Shown: positions 1 through 6,884 of the stretch, in pieces
How positions within the stretch are numbered: position 1 is the first letter of the stretch
How the letters are laid out: every line of letters starts with the position of its first letter
Origin: Gammaproteobacteria bacterium
Lineage (GTDB): Bacteria; Pseudomonadota; Gammaproteobacteria; GRL18
Direction of reading: 5' to 3'
NCBI GenBank assembly: GCA_024511395.1
Contig: JANELJ010000105.1
Location: forward strand, 1 to 7,433
DNA: 7,433 bases
Notes under the pieces: generated by a model
Seen by the model: the letters and a program-made list of their open reading frames with translations, nothing else
What the model was told of the DNA's origin: nothing
The model's database searches: none
Translations under genes and position numbers: made by a program

Positions 1-1
1 T

Positions 2-76
2 CACGGCGGCTTCAGCAAGGGATACACGGTTCCTGTTACGGACTATTGGTTAACTGAGGTAATCAATAAATTTTAA
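2..76 (+). CDS. C-terminal end of an unidentified protein (5' partial)
   Basis: An open frame enters from the left edge and ends at TAA (74-76), giving 24 residues that end in DYWLTEVINKF. The composition is protein-like, with aromatic and charged residues mixed, and the frame ends only 30 bases before the stop of the convergent thioredoxin gene, which is normal gene spacing. I do not recognise the family from this fragment. Other frames in the same bases also stop early, so the call rests on a short stretch and could be chance. Confidence 0.4.
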   Translation, partial: HGGFSKGYTVPVTDYWLTEVINKF

Positions 77-106
77 ATGATTCTCCTTTTTGGGGGAGCT
101 GAAACT

Positions 107-655
107 CTAAACTTTAGTTATTTTATGATTACGTTTATAACGTGAAAATTTAGTGGTTTTATAAGCCCCTTCAGAGACAAACTGGCCCAGCAGCAAAAAT
201 TCCTCTTTGCTGCGGGTTCTTCCGGTGTAACGCATAACCCGTTTGCCGGTCAGATCAAAAAAAGCAATAACGGGTGTGGCTCTTACCCGGTTCTCCTTAA
301 AGGCAAAGTCTTTCTGGGTGGCAGTTTTACCCTGAAAATTGGTAATTTCTATATCACCTTCTATATCCACCGCAAAGTTAAGAAAATTCTTTTTATAATA
401 TGCCTGAACATCCGGCTGGTTAAGGACATTTTTTTTCATCCAGTGACAGAAGGGACATTCATCCATTTCAAAAAAGATAAAAATGCCTTTTTTACCCTGT
501 TCTCTGGCAGTAGCCAGTTCCTCGGAAAAATCACCAAAGGTGGAATCAAAAAAATACTCTTCTGGCGGCAGAGTTTTAGCGGCATAGACATTGATGCTGA
601 ACAGCATCAATAAAAAAATAAATAATAAGGGTTTATATGAGCTTATCTGATACAT
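107..655 (-). CDS. Periplasmic thioredoxin-fold protein, SoxW/thioredoxin_2 type
   Basis: Predicted 182-residue exported thiol-disulfide protein. Residues 9-25 form a hydrophobic signal peptide with a likely cleavage after VYA (25). The active site is C67-P-F-C70 (in DECPFCHWM), preceded by the strand GIFIFFE, and a cis-Pro loop is seen at R-A-T-P128. The pattern, with a Met after the CxxC helix start and a long insert before the cis-Pro, is typical of SoxW-like and DsbC/thioredoxin_2 proteins of sulfur oxidisers rather than of cytoplasmic thioredoxin. The start at 655 is chosen because it begins the signal peptide and has AAGG about 9 bases upstream; a frame open to 769 would run back into the tlpA-like gene and bury the signal peptide. 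It is the last gene of the minus-strand cluster, 31 bases after the TlpA-like gene. A basic tail (RYKRNHK) ends the protein. A role in reducing Sox or cytochrome thiols is inference. Confidence 0.8.
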   Translation of the reverse strand: MYQISSYKPLLFIFLLMLFSINVYAAKTLPPEEYFFDSTFGDFSEELATAREQGKKGIFIFFEMDECPFCHWMKKNVLNQPDVQAYYKKNFLNFAVDIEGDIEITNFQGKTATQKDFAFKENRVRATPVIAFFDLTGKRVMRYTGRTRSKEEFLLLGQFVSEGAYKTTKFSRYKRNHKITKV

Positions 656-686
656 AGCAATAGCCTTAATCGTTATTATTATCTGG

Positions 687-1166
687 TTATTTTGATTGAG
701 CCTGTGTGTATTGGGTAATAATTTTATTAATGCGTCTTTCATCAACCATCCCGGTAATACGTTTAACAATATCCTCTTCCGGACTGATTAAAATAGATGT
801 CGGCAGCCCCCTGGGTTCGCCAAGGGCATCAATAATTTCCTGATTAACACGGGTAACAGGATAGGAAACCAGGTAGACATTAATAAATTTTTTCAGTTTT
901 TCATCTTTTAAGCCCGGTTCATAGTTAATCCCGATAACGACAGCATCATCATGTTCCAGATGATAATCGGACAGATCCGGAATTTCATGTCGGCATGGCG
1001 GACACCAGGTGGCCCAGAAGTTAACCAGCACCCATTTTCCCTTATAGTCTGACAGGCTGTGTTTCTGACCTTCCAGATCAGTGAAGTTAAAATTAACCGC
1101 ATTTGCGGACAGGCTGAAAAAAACCATACTCAGAAACAGAGTATTAATAAAAAGACGTTTTAGCAT
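687..1166 (-). CDS. TlpA/ResA-family periplasmic thiol-disulfide oxidoreductase
   Basis: A 159-residue protein of the TlpA/ResA/CcmG-like redoxin family. Residues 1-23 are a Sec signal peptide (K3-R4, hydrophobic core, cleavage after ANA). The mature part starts with the family's strand-turn FTDLEGQKHSLSDYKGK, then VLVNFWATWCPPCRHEIP with catalytic C55-P-P-C58, and the cis-Pro at G-L-P122-T. These proteins keep specific periplasmic cysteines reduced, often apocytochrome c or copper-site thiols; the partner is not visible here. At 159 residues it has the usual family length with only a signal peptide added. The ATG at 1164-1166 has only a weak AGAGA-like upstream site. It lies 21 bases after the YihY-like gene and 31 bases before a second thioredoxin-fold gene, so the three are probably cotranscribed. 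Confidence 0.9.
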   Translation of the reverse strand: MLKRLFINTLFLSMVFFSLSANAVNFNFTDLEGQKHSLSDYKGKWVLVNFWATWCPPCRHEIPDLSDYHLEHDDAVVIGINYEPGLKDEKLKKFINVYLVSYPVTRVNQEIIDALGEPRGLPTSILISPEEDIVKRITGMVDERRINKIITQYTQAQSK

Positions 1167-1187
1167 TAAGATTCTCTGGTTAAATAA

Positions 1188-2393
1188 TTATCCCTGATCA
1201 TACAGGGAAAATATCGTTTTTACCGGCCGGTTTAATTCCTGAGCCAGGGCTTTATTGGTTTGACTAATAATACTTGATAAAGGTTCATCTGTAACCTGTT
1301 TTGGCAGTGAATAAGGTAAGTTTAAATACAGATTCCATAAAGTAATATTATCCAGATCCCGACTCAACGCCCAGTTATTGTCTTCAGTTCGATGAATCCA
1401 GTTCCTGCTTTCCAGTTTATTAAGAATGGCATCAAGGTTAGCCTCAAAATGCAGTACTGCCTCGGCATATAACTGCTGCTCACTGACTGTTCTGCCCTGT
1501 TGAGAGGCCAGGTATAATAAACGAAGAATATGGAACACCGAGATAAAACTATGGTGGAACAGATGCTGTTCAGAGAGTGTAAAATCAAATAAGGCCATAC
1601 AGCGGGTAGTCATTGCACCGAGCAGCGTCACCAGCCAGGAAATATAAATCCAGATCAGAAATATGGGTAAGGTTGAAAGTGCCCCGTATAAACTGTTGTA
1701 GGTATTGTTATTAGAGATATAAAACGCAAAACCTTTTTTTGACAGTTCAAATAGCAGTGTTGCGGTTACACCTCCAACCAGCGCATGATAGAAGTTAACC
1801 CGGGTATTGGGAATAATCAGGTAAATCAGTGTAAAAGCTAGCAGGGTCAGCAGTACCGGAATCATTGCCAGGGTTTCTGCCTGCAGCCCAACCAGGTCGG
1901 CGGCATTGGTCAGTAGCGGTAGCGACGTTATGTAAGAAGTTATCATCAGGCTGATACCAATAAGCAAGGGGCCAAGAGTCAGGGTCGCCCAGTAAATCAG
2001 AAAGGTACGCGGCAGGTTTTTGCTGCGTTTTGCTTCCCATATCCGGTTTAAGGAGCGATCAATCTGCCACATCAGCATCAGGGCAATAATAAACAGGCTG
2101 ATTAAGCCGAACAGGGTTAGTCTGGAGGCTTTACCCACAAACTCATGAAGATACTCCTGTATGACTTCACTAGATGAAGGTACAAAATTCTCAAAAACAA
2201 AACGCTGAACCTCAGCAAACAGGTTATCAAATACATCAAAAGATGAAAAACCGGCAAATACAACCGCCATCAGGGGAACCAGGGATAACAGGGAGGTGTA
2301 ACTTAAAGAAGCGGCCGTTTCCGTACAGCGCTGCTGGTAAAATCGCTGCAGTACAAACCAGTAAAACTGAAACAGGCGCTTAAAATAGCTCAT
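1188..2393 (-). CDS. yihY: YihY/BrkB-family inner-membrane protein with C-terminal extension
   Basis: A 401-residue integral membrane protein of the YihY/virulence factor BrkB family (once annotated RNase BN; that assignment belongs to another gene). Family signatures are clear: SLSYTSLLSLVPLMAVVFA near residues 29-47, the D-x-x-L-N-R-I-W motif near 112-119, and LFELSKKGFAFYI near 214-226. Six membrane segments are expected at about 27-50, 92-110, 131-155, 176-196, 204-226 and 239-268. E. coli YihY is about 290 residues; here about 125 further soluble residues follow (about 275-401) and read like a winged-helix-type cytoplasmic domain, a form common in gammaproteobacteria. The ATG at 2391-2393 is preferred; a GTG at 2436-2438 would add 15 residues (FIPKLRAS...). 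Neither has a good Shine-Dalgarno, but a possible -10 at 2452-2457 would leave almost no leader for the GTG. First gene of the cluster with two thioredoxins. Biochemical function is not established. Confidence 0.88.
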   Translation of the reverse strand: MSYFKRLFQFYWFVLQRFYQQRCTETAASLSYTSLLSLVPLMAVVFAGFSSFDVFDNLFAEVQRFVFENFVPSSSEVIQEYLHEFVGKASRLTLFGLISLFIIALMLMWQIDRSLNRIWEAKRSKNLPRTFLIYWATLTLGPLLIGISLMITSYITSLPLLTNAADLVGLQAETLAMIPVLLTLLAFTLIYLIIPNTRVNFYHALVGGVTATLLFELSKKGFAFYISNNNTYNSLYGALSTLPIFLIWIYISWLVTLLGAMTTRCMALFDFTLSEQHLFHHSFISVFHILRLLYLASQQGRTVSEQQLYAEAVLHFEANLDAILNKLESRNWIHRTEDNNWALSRDLDNITLWNLYLNLPYSLPKQVTDEPLSSIISQTNKALAQELNRPVKTIFSLYDQG

Positions 2394-2451
2394 AGTATAA
2401 AGGGGGAACAGGCTTGCTCTTAATTTAGGGATAAACACTGATTTATTTTGG

Positions 2452-2457
2452 ATAATA
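2452..2457 (-). promoter_or_regulatory. Possible -10 element of the yihY-thioredoxin cluster
   Basis: On the minus strand the bases read TATTAT, one mismatch from TATAAT, about 60 bases upstream of the preferred yihY start. No acceptable -35 hexamer is found at 16-18 bases; that position is taken by the 23-bp inverted repeat at 2467-2489. This would suit a regulated promoter, but it is weak evidence in AT-rich DNA. Confidence 0.3.
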
Positions 2458-2466
2458 GCCAGAACA

Positions 2467-2489
2467 GATCATAATATTAGTTTATGATC
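2467..2489. promoter_or_regulatory. Inverted repeat GATCATAA-N7-TTATGATC, candidate operator
   Basis: Perfect 8-bp arms (2467-2474 and 2482-2489) separated by 7 bases. The element sits between the terminator of the lipoprotein gene and the start of the yihY-thioredoxin cluster, centred about 33 bases upstream of the start point implied by the TATTAT at 2452-2457. A dimeric regulator site is the natural reading. No T-tract follows on the minus strand side toward yihY, so it is not itself a terminator. The regulator is unknown. Confidence 0.4.
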
Positions 2490-2490
2490 A

Positions 2491-2516
2491 AAAAAGGGAG
2501 CAAAGGCCCCCTTTTT
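2491..2516 (-). terminator. Rho-independent terminator after the SoxK-like lipoprotein gene
   Basis: On the minus strand an 11-bp stem AAAAAGGGGGC / GCTCCCTTTTT (one G-T pair) closes a CTTT loop and ends in a run of T. It lies 72 bases after the TGA of the lipoprotein gene. Because the stem carries both A and T runs it could also stop plus-strand transcripts, but no plus-strand gene precedes it. It separates the lipoprotein transcript from the yihY cluster. Confidence 0.85.
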
Positions 2517-2587
2517 ATTACTTAACGCTTTAACTGGTTAAACAGCAACAGGCCTTAAATGCTTTTTAACAAACTTACAGGATTGCA

Positions 2588-2929
2588 TCAGGATTTGCTA
2601 AAACGTTCTTTAACTGCCTTGTCCTGTTCAATACTTTGCTTTTTGGCCATTTCAGTCTGGTCCAAAGCTTTATCCGCCAGAACACGAGCCTTATCAACAT
2701 CGCCAGCAGCCAGAGCTTTTTCTGCCTTTTTTATAATTTTGCCGGTATCTCTCCAGGTATAATTACCTTCAATAGCGGTATTAAGAGCAGATTTAGCTTC
2801 TGCAATAAGCTGTGCCGCTTCCTGTTGTGAATTACTGGCTGTATTAGTTGATGTATTGGAACAACCTACTGTAATACCCAGTGCTAAAGTAACCACCCCC
2901 AGAAACTTAGCATAGTTTTTAAATTTCAT
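2588..2929 (-). CDS. SoxXA-binding (SoxK)-like lipoprotein
   Basis: A 113-residue predicted lipoprotein. Residues 4-22 are a signal sequence ending in a lipobox-like ITVG-C23, so the mature protein would be lipid-anchored at Cys23. A Ser/Thr/Asn linker (24-36) is followed by a helical hairpin: QLIAEAKSAL (40-49), the segment Y57-T-W59-R-D-T-G-K-I-I (57-66), then KAEKALAAGDVDKARVLADKA (about 68-88) and a Gln/Lys-rich tail. The W-R-D-T-G-K-I-I segment followed by an A-x-x-G-D-x-D-K-A repeat is, from memory, the hallmark of SoxXA-binding proteins (SoxK/SAXB), which bind the SoxXA cytochrome that starts thiosulfate oxidation. The alternative is a generic DUF4398-like helical lipoprotein. AGGAG lies 11 bases upstream of the ATG. 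It is monocistronic, with its own terminator at 2491-2516 and a promoter candidate at 3089-3117. No sox core gene is in the window. Confidence 0.72.
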   Translation of the reverse strand: MKFKNYAKFLGVVTLALGITVGCSNTSTNTASNSQQEAAQLIAEAKSALNTAIEGNYTWRDTGKIIKKAEKALAAGDVDKARVLADKALDQTEMAKKQSIEQDKAVKERFSKS

Positions 2930-3088
2930 TCTTCTTATGACTCCTGATTTATATTGATTCGGTCGGTTTTGTTTATTAAGCTATTAATCTTTCACCCGGA
3001 GAAATTTCAGGGTAAAAAGTCTATCTGTCATTTACACCTTTAAATACCAAGAATAAATACAGATAATGTTTCAGTGACCTTAAAACAG

Positions 3089-3117
3089 AAGGTATCATTG
3101 ACCAGTTAAAGTGTCAA
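3089..3117 (-). promoter_or_regulatory. Sigma-70-type promoter candidate for the SoxK-like lipoprotein gene
   Basis: On the minus strand a perfect TTGACA (3112-3117) is followed after 17 bases by TACCTT (3089-3094), with an extended -10 TG one base before it. Transcription would start near 3082, leaving a leader of about 150 bases. The -35 also forms one arm of an inverted repeat TTGAC-N10-GTCAA (3098-3102 / 3113-3117), so a regulator could compete for it. The weak -10 hexamer keeps confidence moderate. Confidence 0.45.
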
Positions 3118-3216
3118 GACAACAGTAAATATTTAAGTCTGAATAAACATAAAACAATGTACTAATATAGCCTTTTTTGAAAGACTTTTAATATTTAAAT
3201 CAGCATTTATCATATT

Positions 3217-3884
<668 letters not shown>

Positions 3885-3888
3885 AAAC

Positions 3889-4281
3889 ATGCCTGAAATG
3901 AATTCTGAAAAACAGGAAAAACTGATTTTATACCAGAATATTGCATTAACAGGCTATTTTTCACTGTTTTTGATTTTAATGCTGAATATTATCTGGCTTA
4001 TTCCTTCGGCTCACTTTCCTACGGCACTGGTGTTACTGGTTATTTGCACACCCCTGCTGTTTCCCATGCGGGGACTGCTCAATAGTAAAACCTATACCTA
4101 CCAGTGGGCCAGTTTTCTGTCACTTGCCTACTTTGCCCATGGTATTACCGAGATCAGCGCCCACCCTGATGTCTGGTATGCCGGTCTTCTGGAAACACTG
4201 GCCTCGATGATGATGTATCTGGGCTGTGTACTGTATGCCAGGGTCTTTAAACAGGAGAAAAAGCGGCAGCTAAAAGAATAG
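3889..4281 (+). CDS. DUF2069 family inner-membrane protein
   Basis: A 130-residue small membrane protein of unknown function. Four membrane segments are visible at about 19-38, 44-60, 72-90 and 96-117. The DUF2069 signature is P-M-R-G-L-L (59-64), then Y-T-Y-Q-W-A-S-F-L-S-L-A-Y-F-A-H-G (69-85) and the E102-T-L-A-S-M-M-M-Y-L-G block. The start at 3889 is 4 bases after the wrbA TAA with GTGGA 8 bases upstream; the longer open frame back to 3736 is only wrbA read in another phase. The basic tail QEKKRQLKE should be cytoplasmic. The wrbA-DUF2069-hda neighbourhood is also found in pseudomonads, but here hda is convergent. Only 26 bases separate its TAG from the hda stop, with no clear terminator between. 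Confidence 0.88.
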   Translation: MPEMNSEKQEKLILYQNIALTGYFSLFLILMLNIIWLIPSAHFPTALVLLVICTPLLFPMRGLLNSKTYTYQWASFLSLAYFAHGITEISAHPDVWYAGLLETLASMMMYLGCVLYARVFKQEKKRQLKE

Positions 4282-4307
4282 AGTGAGGAGTCTGAAGGAC
4301 AGAGAAG

Positions 4308-4985
4308 TTAAGACAGATAACTTTTGATAAACGGTATGGTCAGCTTACGCTGTTCTGCAAGGCTGGCATAATCCAGTTTATCCAGCAGTGCCATTAACTG
4401 GTGCATGCTGCGGCTGCTGTGTTTTAGAATATAGGCTGTGACTTCATCATTCATGCTTAAGCCACACTGAGATGCCCGCTGCTTCAGAGCTGCGGCTTTA
4501 CCCTTATCATCCAGAGGCTTAAGCTGGTAAGTCAGCCCCCAGCTTAGACGGGAGCGTAAATCTGGCAGCTTAATACCCAAATTAACAGCACTGTTTGAAG
4601 CGGCCAGAACCAGTCTACAGTCGCTATCACGCATACGATTAAATAAATGAAACAGGGCTTCTTCCCAGTGAGCATTCCCACAGATGGCATCCAGCTCATC
4701 CAGACACACCAGATCCATAGCTTCCAGTCCGTCCAGCATTTGCGGTGATAATTCCTGGTTATCAGCCAGGGGGATATAAAAAGCCGTCTGGTTCTGTGCC
4801 AGATAATACTGGGTTACGGCCTGTAACAGGTGGCTTTTACCGGAGCCAGATTCACCCCACAGATAAATAAGCCACTCGGAGTCATCCTGCAGTGAGTGCA
4901 GTAACTGTTGATTGTCAGCGACTATAAAACTCTCAAACACAGCATATTCAGGAGCCTGAAAGGACAGAGGCAGTTGGGTATTCAT
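4308..4985 (-). CDS. hda: DnaA regulatory inactivator Hda
   Basis: A 225-residue AAA+ protein that, bound to the beta sliding clamp, stimulates hydrolysis of DnaA-ATP after initiation and so prevents re-initiation. The N-terminal clamp-binding motif is Q4-L-P-L-S-F9. The ATPase core has Walker A G44-E-S-G-S-G-K-S51, Walker B L92-V-C-L-D-E97, sensor 1 L-A-A-S-N131, the box VII arginine in R144-S-R146-L-S-W-G and sensor 2 around S-R192-S-M. The C-terminal L-T-I-P-F-I-K is a typical Hda ending. Unlike E. coli Hda, whose Walker A and B motifs are altered, both are canonical here, as in DnaA. Length fits (E. coli about 233). The ATG has no strong ribosome site, only AGGAA about 15 bases upstream. 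It is divergent from the PLP enzyme across 61 bases and convergent with the DUF2069 gene. Confidence 0.93.
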   Translation of the reverse strand: MNTQLPLSFQAPEYAVFESFIVADNQQLLHSLQDDSEWLIYLWGESGSGKSHLLQAVTQYYLAQNQTAFYIPLADNQELSPQMLDGLEAMDLVCLDELDAICGNAHWEEALFHLFNRMRDSDCRLVLAASNSAVNLGIKLPDLRSRLSWGLTYQLKPLDDKGKAAALKQRASQCGLSMNDEVTAYILKHSSRSMHQLMALLDKLDYASLAEQRKLTIPFIKSYLS

Positions 4986-5031
4986 AAGCCGGTTGTATCA
5001 ATTCCTGGGTGATATTATTTATTAAAGCAGG

Positions 5032-5038
5032 TATTATA
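5032..5038. promoter_or_regulatory. Overlapping -10 elements of the divergent hda / PLP-enzyme promoters
   Basis: In the 61-base divergent gap the plus strand reads TATTAT (5032-5037), with GTGATA 17 bases upstream (5009-5014). The minus strand reads a perfect TATAAT (5033-5038) without a good -35. If the plus-strand element is used, transcription would start within about 4 bases of the ATG at 5047, giving a nearly leaderless message; this fits the lack of a Shine-Dalgarno at a normal distance from that ATG. Confidence 0.3.
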
Positions 5039-5046
5039 TCGCAATT

Positions 5047-6081
5047 ATGCTGTCAGGCCCTATTACCGATATTCCACTACAGTCACTTGATACCCGCTTA
5101 TTTGAAAACACGCCGGTTAAGGCAAGTAATAACAGGCCAACGCTTTCTGTTTCCATATTAAGAACCGATAAAACGAGTCCTTTAATTTCCGGAAATAAGT
5201 GGTTTAAATTAAAATACAGCCTTCTGGATGCTCAGCAGCAGGGTTACAACACACTGCTGAGTTTCGGCGGCCCCTACTCCAACCATCTGCATGCCCTGGC
5301 CGGGGCCGGCAAACAATACCATTTTAAAACTATTGGTATTATCCGAGGTGAAGAACATTGTTCTCTTAACTCTGGTTCTCTTAACCCTACTCTGATCGAT
5401 CTTAAAACCCTGGGCATGCAGCTGTACTATATAAACCGCCAGGAATACCGCAAAAAACATGAGCCTGAGTTTATCAGGCACTTACTGGGCCGGCTCAAAA
5501 CAGAAAACTATCTGACCAGTAACGAAGCGGTTTACCTGATACCGGAGGGCGGTACCAATGCTCTGGCAATTAAAGGTACAGCTGAAATAGCCGAACTGAT
5601 CCCGGATAATACTGACTATGTCTGTGTGGCCTGCGGTACCGGCGGGACTCTTGCCGGGATTATTCACGGACTGAATAATAAACACGCCCGTACAAAGATT
5701 CTGGGCTTCCCTGCTTTAAAAGGTGCACAATTTCTGGAACAGGAAATCAATAAGCTGCTGAAACTGCTTCCACACTCACCACCAACAGTTAAAGCACAAA
5801 AAAACTGGGAACTGGTTTATGATTATCATTTTGGCGGGTTTGGTAAAATGACACCTGAGCTGGCCCAGTTTATAATTGAATTTGAACAAAAACATTCAAT
5901 ACCACTGGATCCTGTGTACACAGGGAAAATGATGTATGGTATTGTAGAACTCATTAATAATAATTATTTTCCGCCGCACAGCCGGATCCTGATCATTCAC
6001 TCTGGTGGCCTTCAGGGTCGCAGAGGCATGGAAGCAAAAATAAAAGAGCTTGCTGGATACCCTGGTGACAATATACCTTGA
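5047..6081 (+). CDS. PLP enzyme, probable D-cysteine desulfhydrase (ACC deaminase family)
   Basis: A 344-residue fold-type II PLP enzyme. The Schiff-base lysine is K51 in S-G-N-K-W-F-K, followed by G-G-P-Y-S78-N-H; both numbers equal those of Pseudomonas ACC deaminase. The PLP phosphate loop is C196-G-T-G-G-T-L-A-G204 and E167-G-G-T-N precedes it. At the two positions that separate ACC deaminase (Glu295, Leu322) from D-cysteine desulfhydrase (small hydroxyl residues), this protein has T292 (V-Y-T-G-K) and S319 (I-H-S-G-G). It therefore probably splits D-cysteine into pyruvate, sulfide and ammonia; ACC deamination is unlikely. Length fits the family (about 330-340), a little long owing to a 15-base tandem duplication encoding residues 105-114. 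The start at 5047 keeps K51 in register. It is 55 bases upstream of the Crp/Fnr gene on the same strand; cotranscription is possible. Confidence 0.85.
   Translation: MLSGPITDIPLQSLDTRLFENTPVKASNNRPTLSVSILRTDKTSPLISGNKWFKLKYSLLDAQQQGYNTLLSFGGPYSNHLHALAGAGKQYHFKTIGIIRGEEHCSLNSGSLNPTLIDLKTLGMQLYYINRQEYRKKHEPEFIRHLLGRLKTENYLTSNEAVYLIPEGGTNALAIKGTAEIAELIPDNTDYVCVACGTGGTLAGIIHGLNNKHARTKILGFPALKGAQFLEQEINKLLKLLPHSPPTVKAQKNWELVYDYHFGGFGKMTPELAQFIIEFEQKHSIPLDPVYTGKMMYGIVELINNNYFPPHSRILIIHSGGLQGRRGMEAKIKELAGYPGDNIP
5360..5389 (+). repeat. 15-bp tandem duplication inside the PLP-enzyme gene
   Basis: Two adjacent 15-base units (5360-5374 and 5375-5389) begin with the identical GTTCTCTTAAC and match at 13 of 15 bases. 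In frame they encode the doubled S-L-N-S-G / S-L-N-P segment (about residues 105-114) in the loop just before the conserved N-P-T-L. Family members usually have one short version of this loop, so an in-frame slippage duplication is the simple explanation. Confidence 0.75.
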
Positions 6082-6136
6082 TAACAGAAACAGGTGGAAC
6101 ACCACTAAATACTACTAACGAGATAAACAAACATTC

Positions 6137-6802
6137 ATGGAACTCACCAATACAATTTTGCATCTCTTCCCGAAATTAAACGAAGCGATCAGCAAAGATG
6201 GTATCAATATTCTTAAACACTCTCAACAAATTACTATCCCTGAAGGCACCACTATTTTTCATCAGGGTGATCAGTGTTTAAACTACCTGCTGGTCATTGT
6301 CGGTTCGGTTAAAGTGTTTACCCGTGCTGAAAATGGCCGAGAAATTGTGCTTTATCATATTAGTAGTGGCGGTTCCTGTGTGTTAACCACATCCTGCCTT
6401 ATTTCATCTGAAGACTATCCCGTTGAAGGCGTCACCGAAACGGATGTCGTGGCACTGGCTATTCCTAAACCAATATTTGAACAGTATATGGCAGAATCCA
6501 AAGCCTTTCGCAAGCAGGTATTTCACTCCTATGGTGATCGCCTGATTAAATTAATTACCCTGGTAGAAGAAATCAGCTTCGCCAAGCTGGATATACGCTT
6601 GGCCAAGTATCTGCTAGAGAATGGTTCCGTTAATACGCCCATACGCACTACTCACCAGGCTCTGGCTACGGAACTGGGATCGGCCCGTGAAGTGATCAGC
6701 CGTCAGCTGAAAGAGTTTGAAAATAAAGGCTGGGTATTACTAAGCCGGGGTAAAATTGAAATTACCAATCATGACGCTCTGGCTAACCTGCTGGCACATT
6801 AA
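6137..6802 (+). CDS. Crp/Fnr-family transcription regulator with CRP-like recognition helix
   Basis: A 221-residue regulator: cyclic-nucleotide-binding-like beta roll (about 30-115, with I-P-E-G-T-T-I-F-H-Q-G-D and G-S-V-K-V-F), long dimer helix (about 115-150, running into K-L-D-I-R-L-A-K-Y-L) and HTH_Crp (about 168-220). The recognition helix S-A-R184-E185-V-I-S-R189-Q-L carries the Arg, Glu and Arg that contact GTGA in CRP. The FNR N-terminal cysteine cluster is absent, and the cAMP-contact Arg-Ser pair of CRP is not seen. In its place is G-G-S-C81-V-L-T-T-S-C87-L-I, with a third cysteine at C47, so sensing by thiols, redox or another ligand is possible but unproven. A palindrome with GTGA/TCAC cores lies 38 bases after its stop and precedes the DUF2892 gene, its likely target. 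ATG at 6137 has only GAG about 15 bases upstream. Confidence 0.9.
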   Translation: MELTNTILHLFPKLNEAISKDGINILKHSQQITIPEGTTIFHQGDQCLNYLLVIVGSVKVFTRAENGREIVLYHISSGGSCVLTTSCLISSEDYPVEGVTETDVVALAIPKPIFEQYMAESKAFRKQVFHSYGDRLIKLITLVEEISFAKLDIRLAKYLLENGSVNTPIRTTHQALATELGSAREVISRQLKEFENKGWVLLSRGKIEITNHDALANLLAH

Positions 6803-6839
6803 ACTCTCCTAAACACTTTAATATTTCTCGAATTCCACT

Positions 6840-6862
6840 TTTAAGTGACATTGTCACTTAAA
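6840..6862. promoter_or_regulatory. Perfect palindrome TTTAAGTGAC-ATT-GTCACTTAAA, probable Crp/Fnr-type site
   Basis: Perfect 10-bp arms around a 3-base centre. The GTGA...TCAC cores match CRP-type half-sites, although the spacing between cores is 5 rather than the 6 of E. coli CRP. The centre is about 45 bases upstream of the start point implied by the TATAAT at 6885-6890, close to the class II activator position. No T-tract follows, so a terminator for the regulator gene is unlikely. The adjacent regulator (6137-6802) is the obvious candidate to bind. Confidence 0.7.
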
Positions 6863-6884
6863 GCTTCAGTATTTTCTGTAAAAA

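Noticed and set aside
83..98. CTCC/GGAG hairpin between the left-edge gene and the SoxW-like gene as a terminator
   Set aside because: Only four good pairs plus two G-T pairs, and no T-run follows on either strand.
656..769. Longer N-terminus for the SoxW-like protein (start at 769)
   Set aside because: It would overlap the tlpA-like gene by 83 bases and bury the signal peptide; the ATG at 655 has a suitable upstream AAGG.
2529..2542. TTTAAC-TG-GTTAAA palindrome after the lipoprotein gene
   Set aside because: The 2-base centre cannot form an RNA loop, it lies in a 3' untranslated stretch, and short AT-rich palindromes are expected by chance.
6091..6104. GTGG-AACA-CCAC mini-hairpin between the PLP-enzyme and Crp/Fnr genes
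   Set aside because: Four base pairs and no T-run; too weak to call a terminator or operator.
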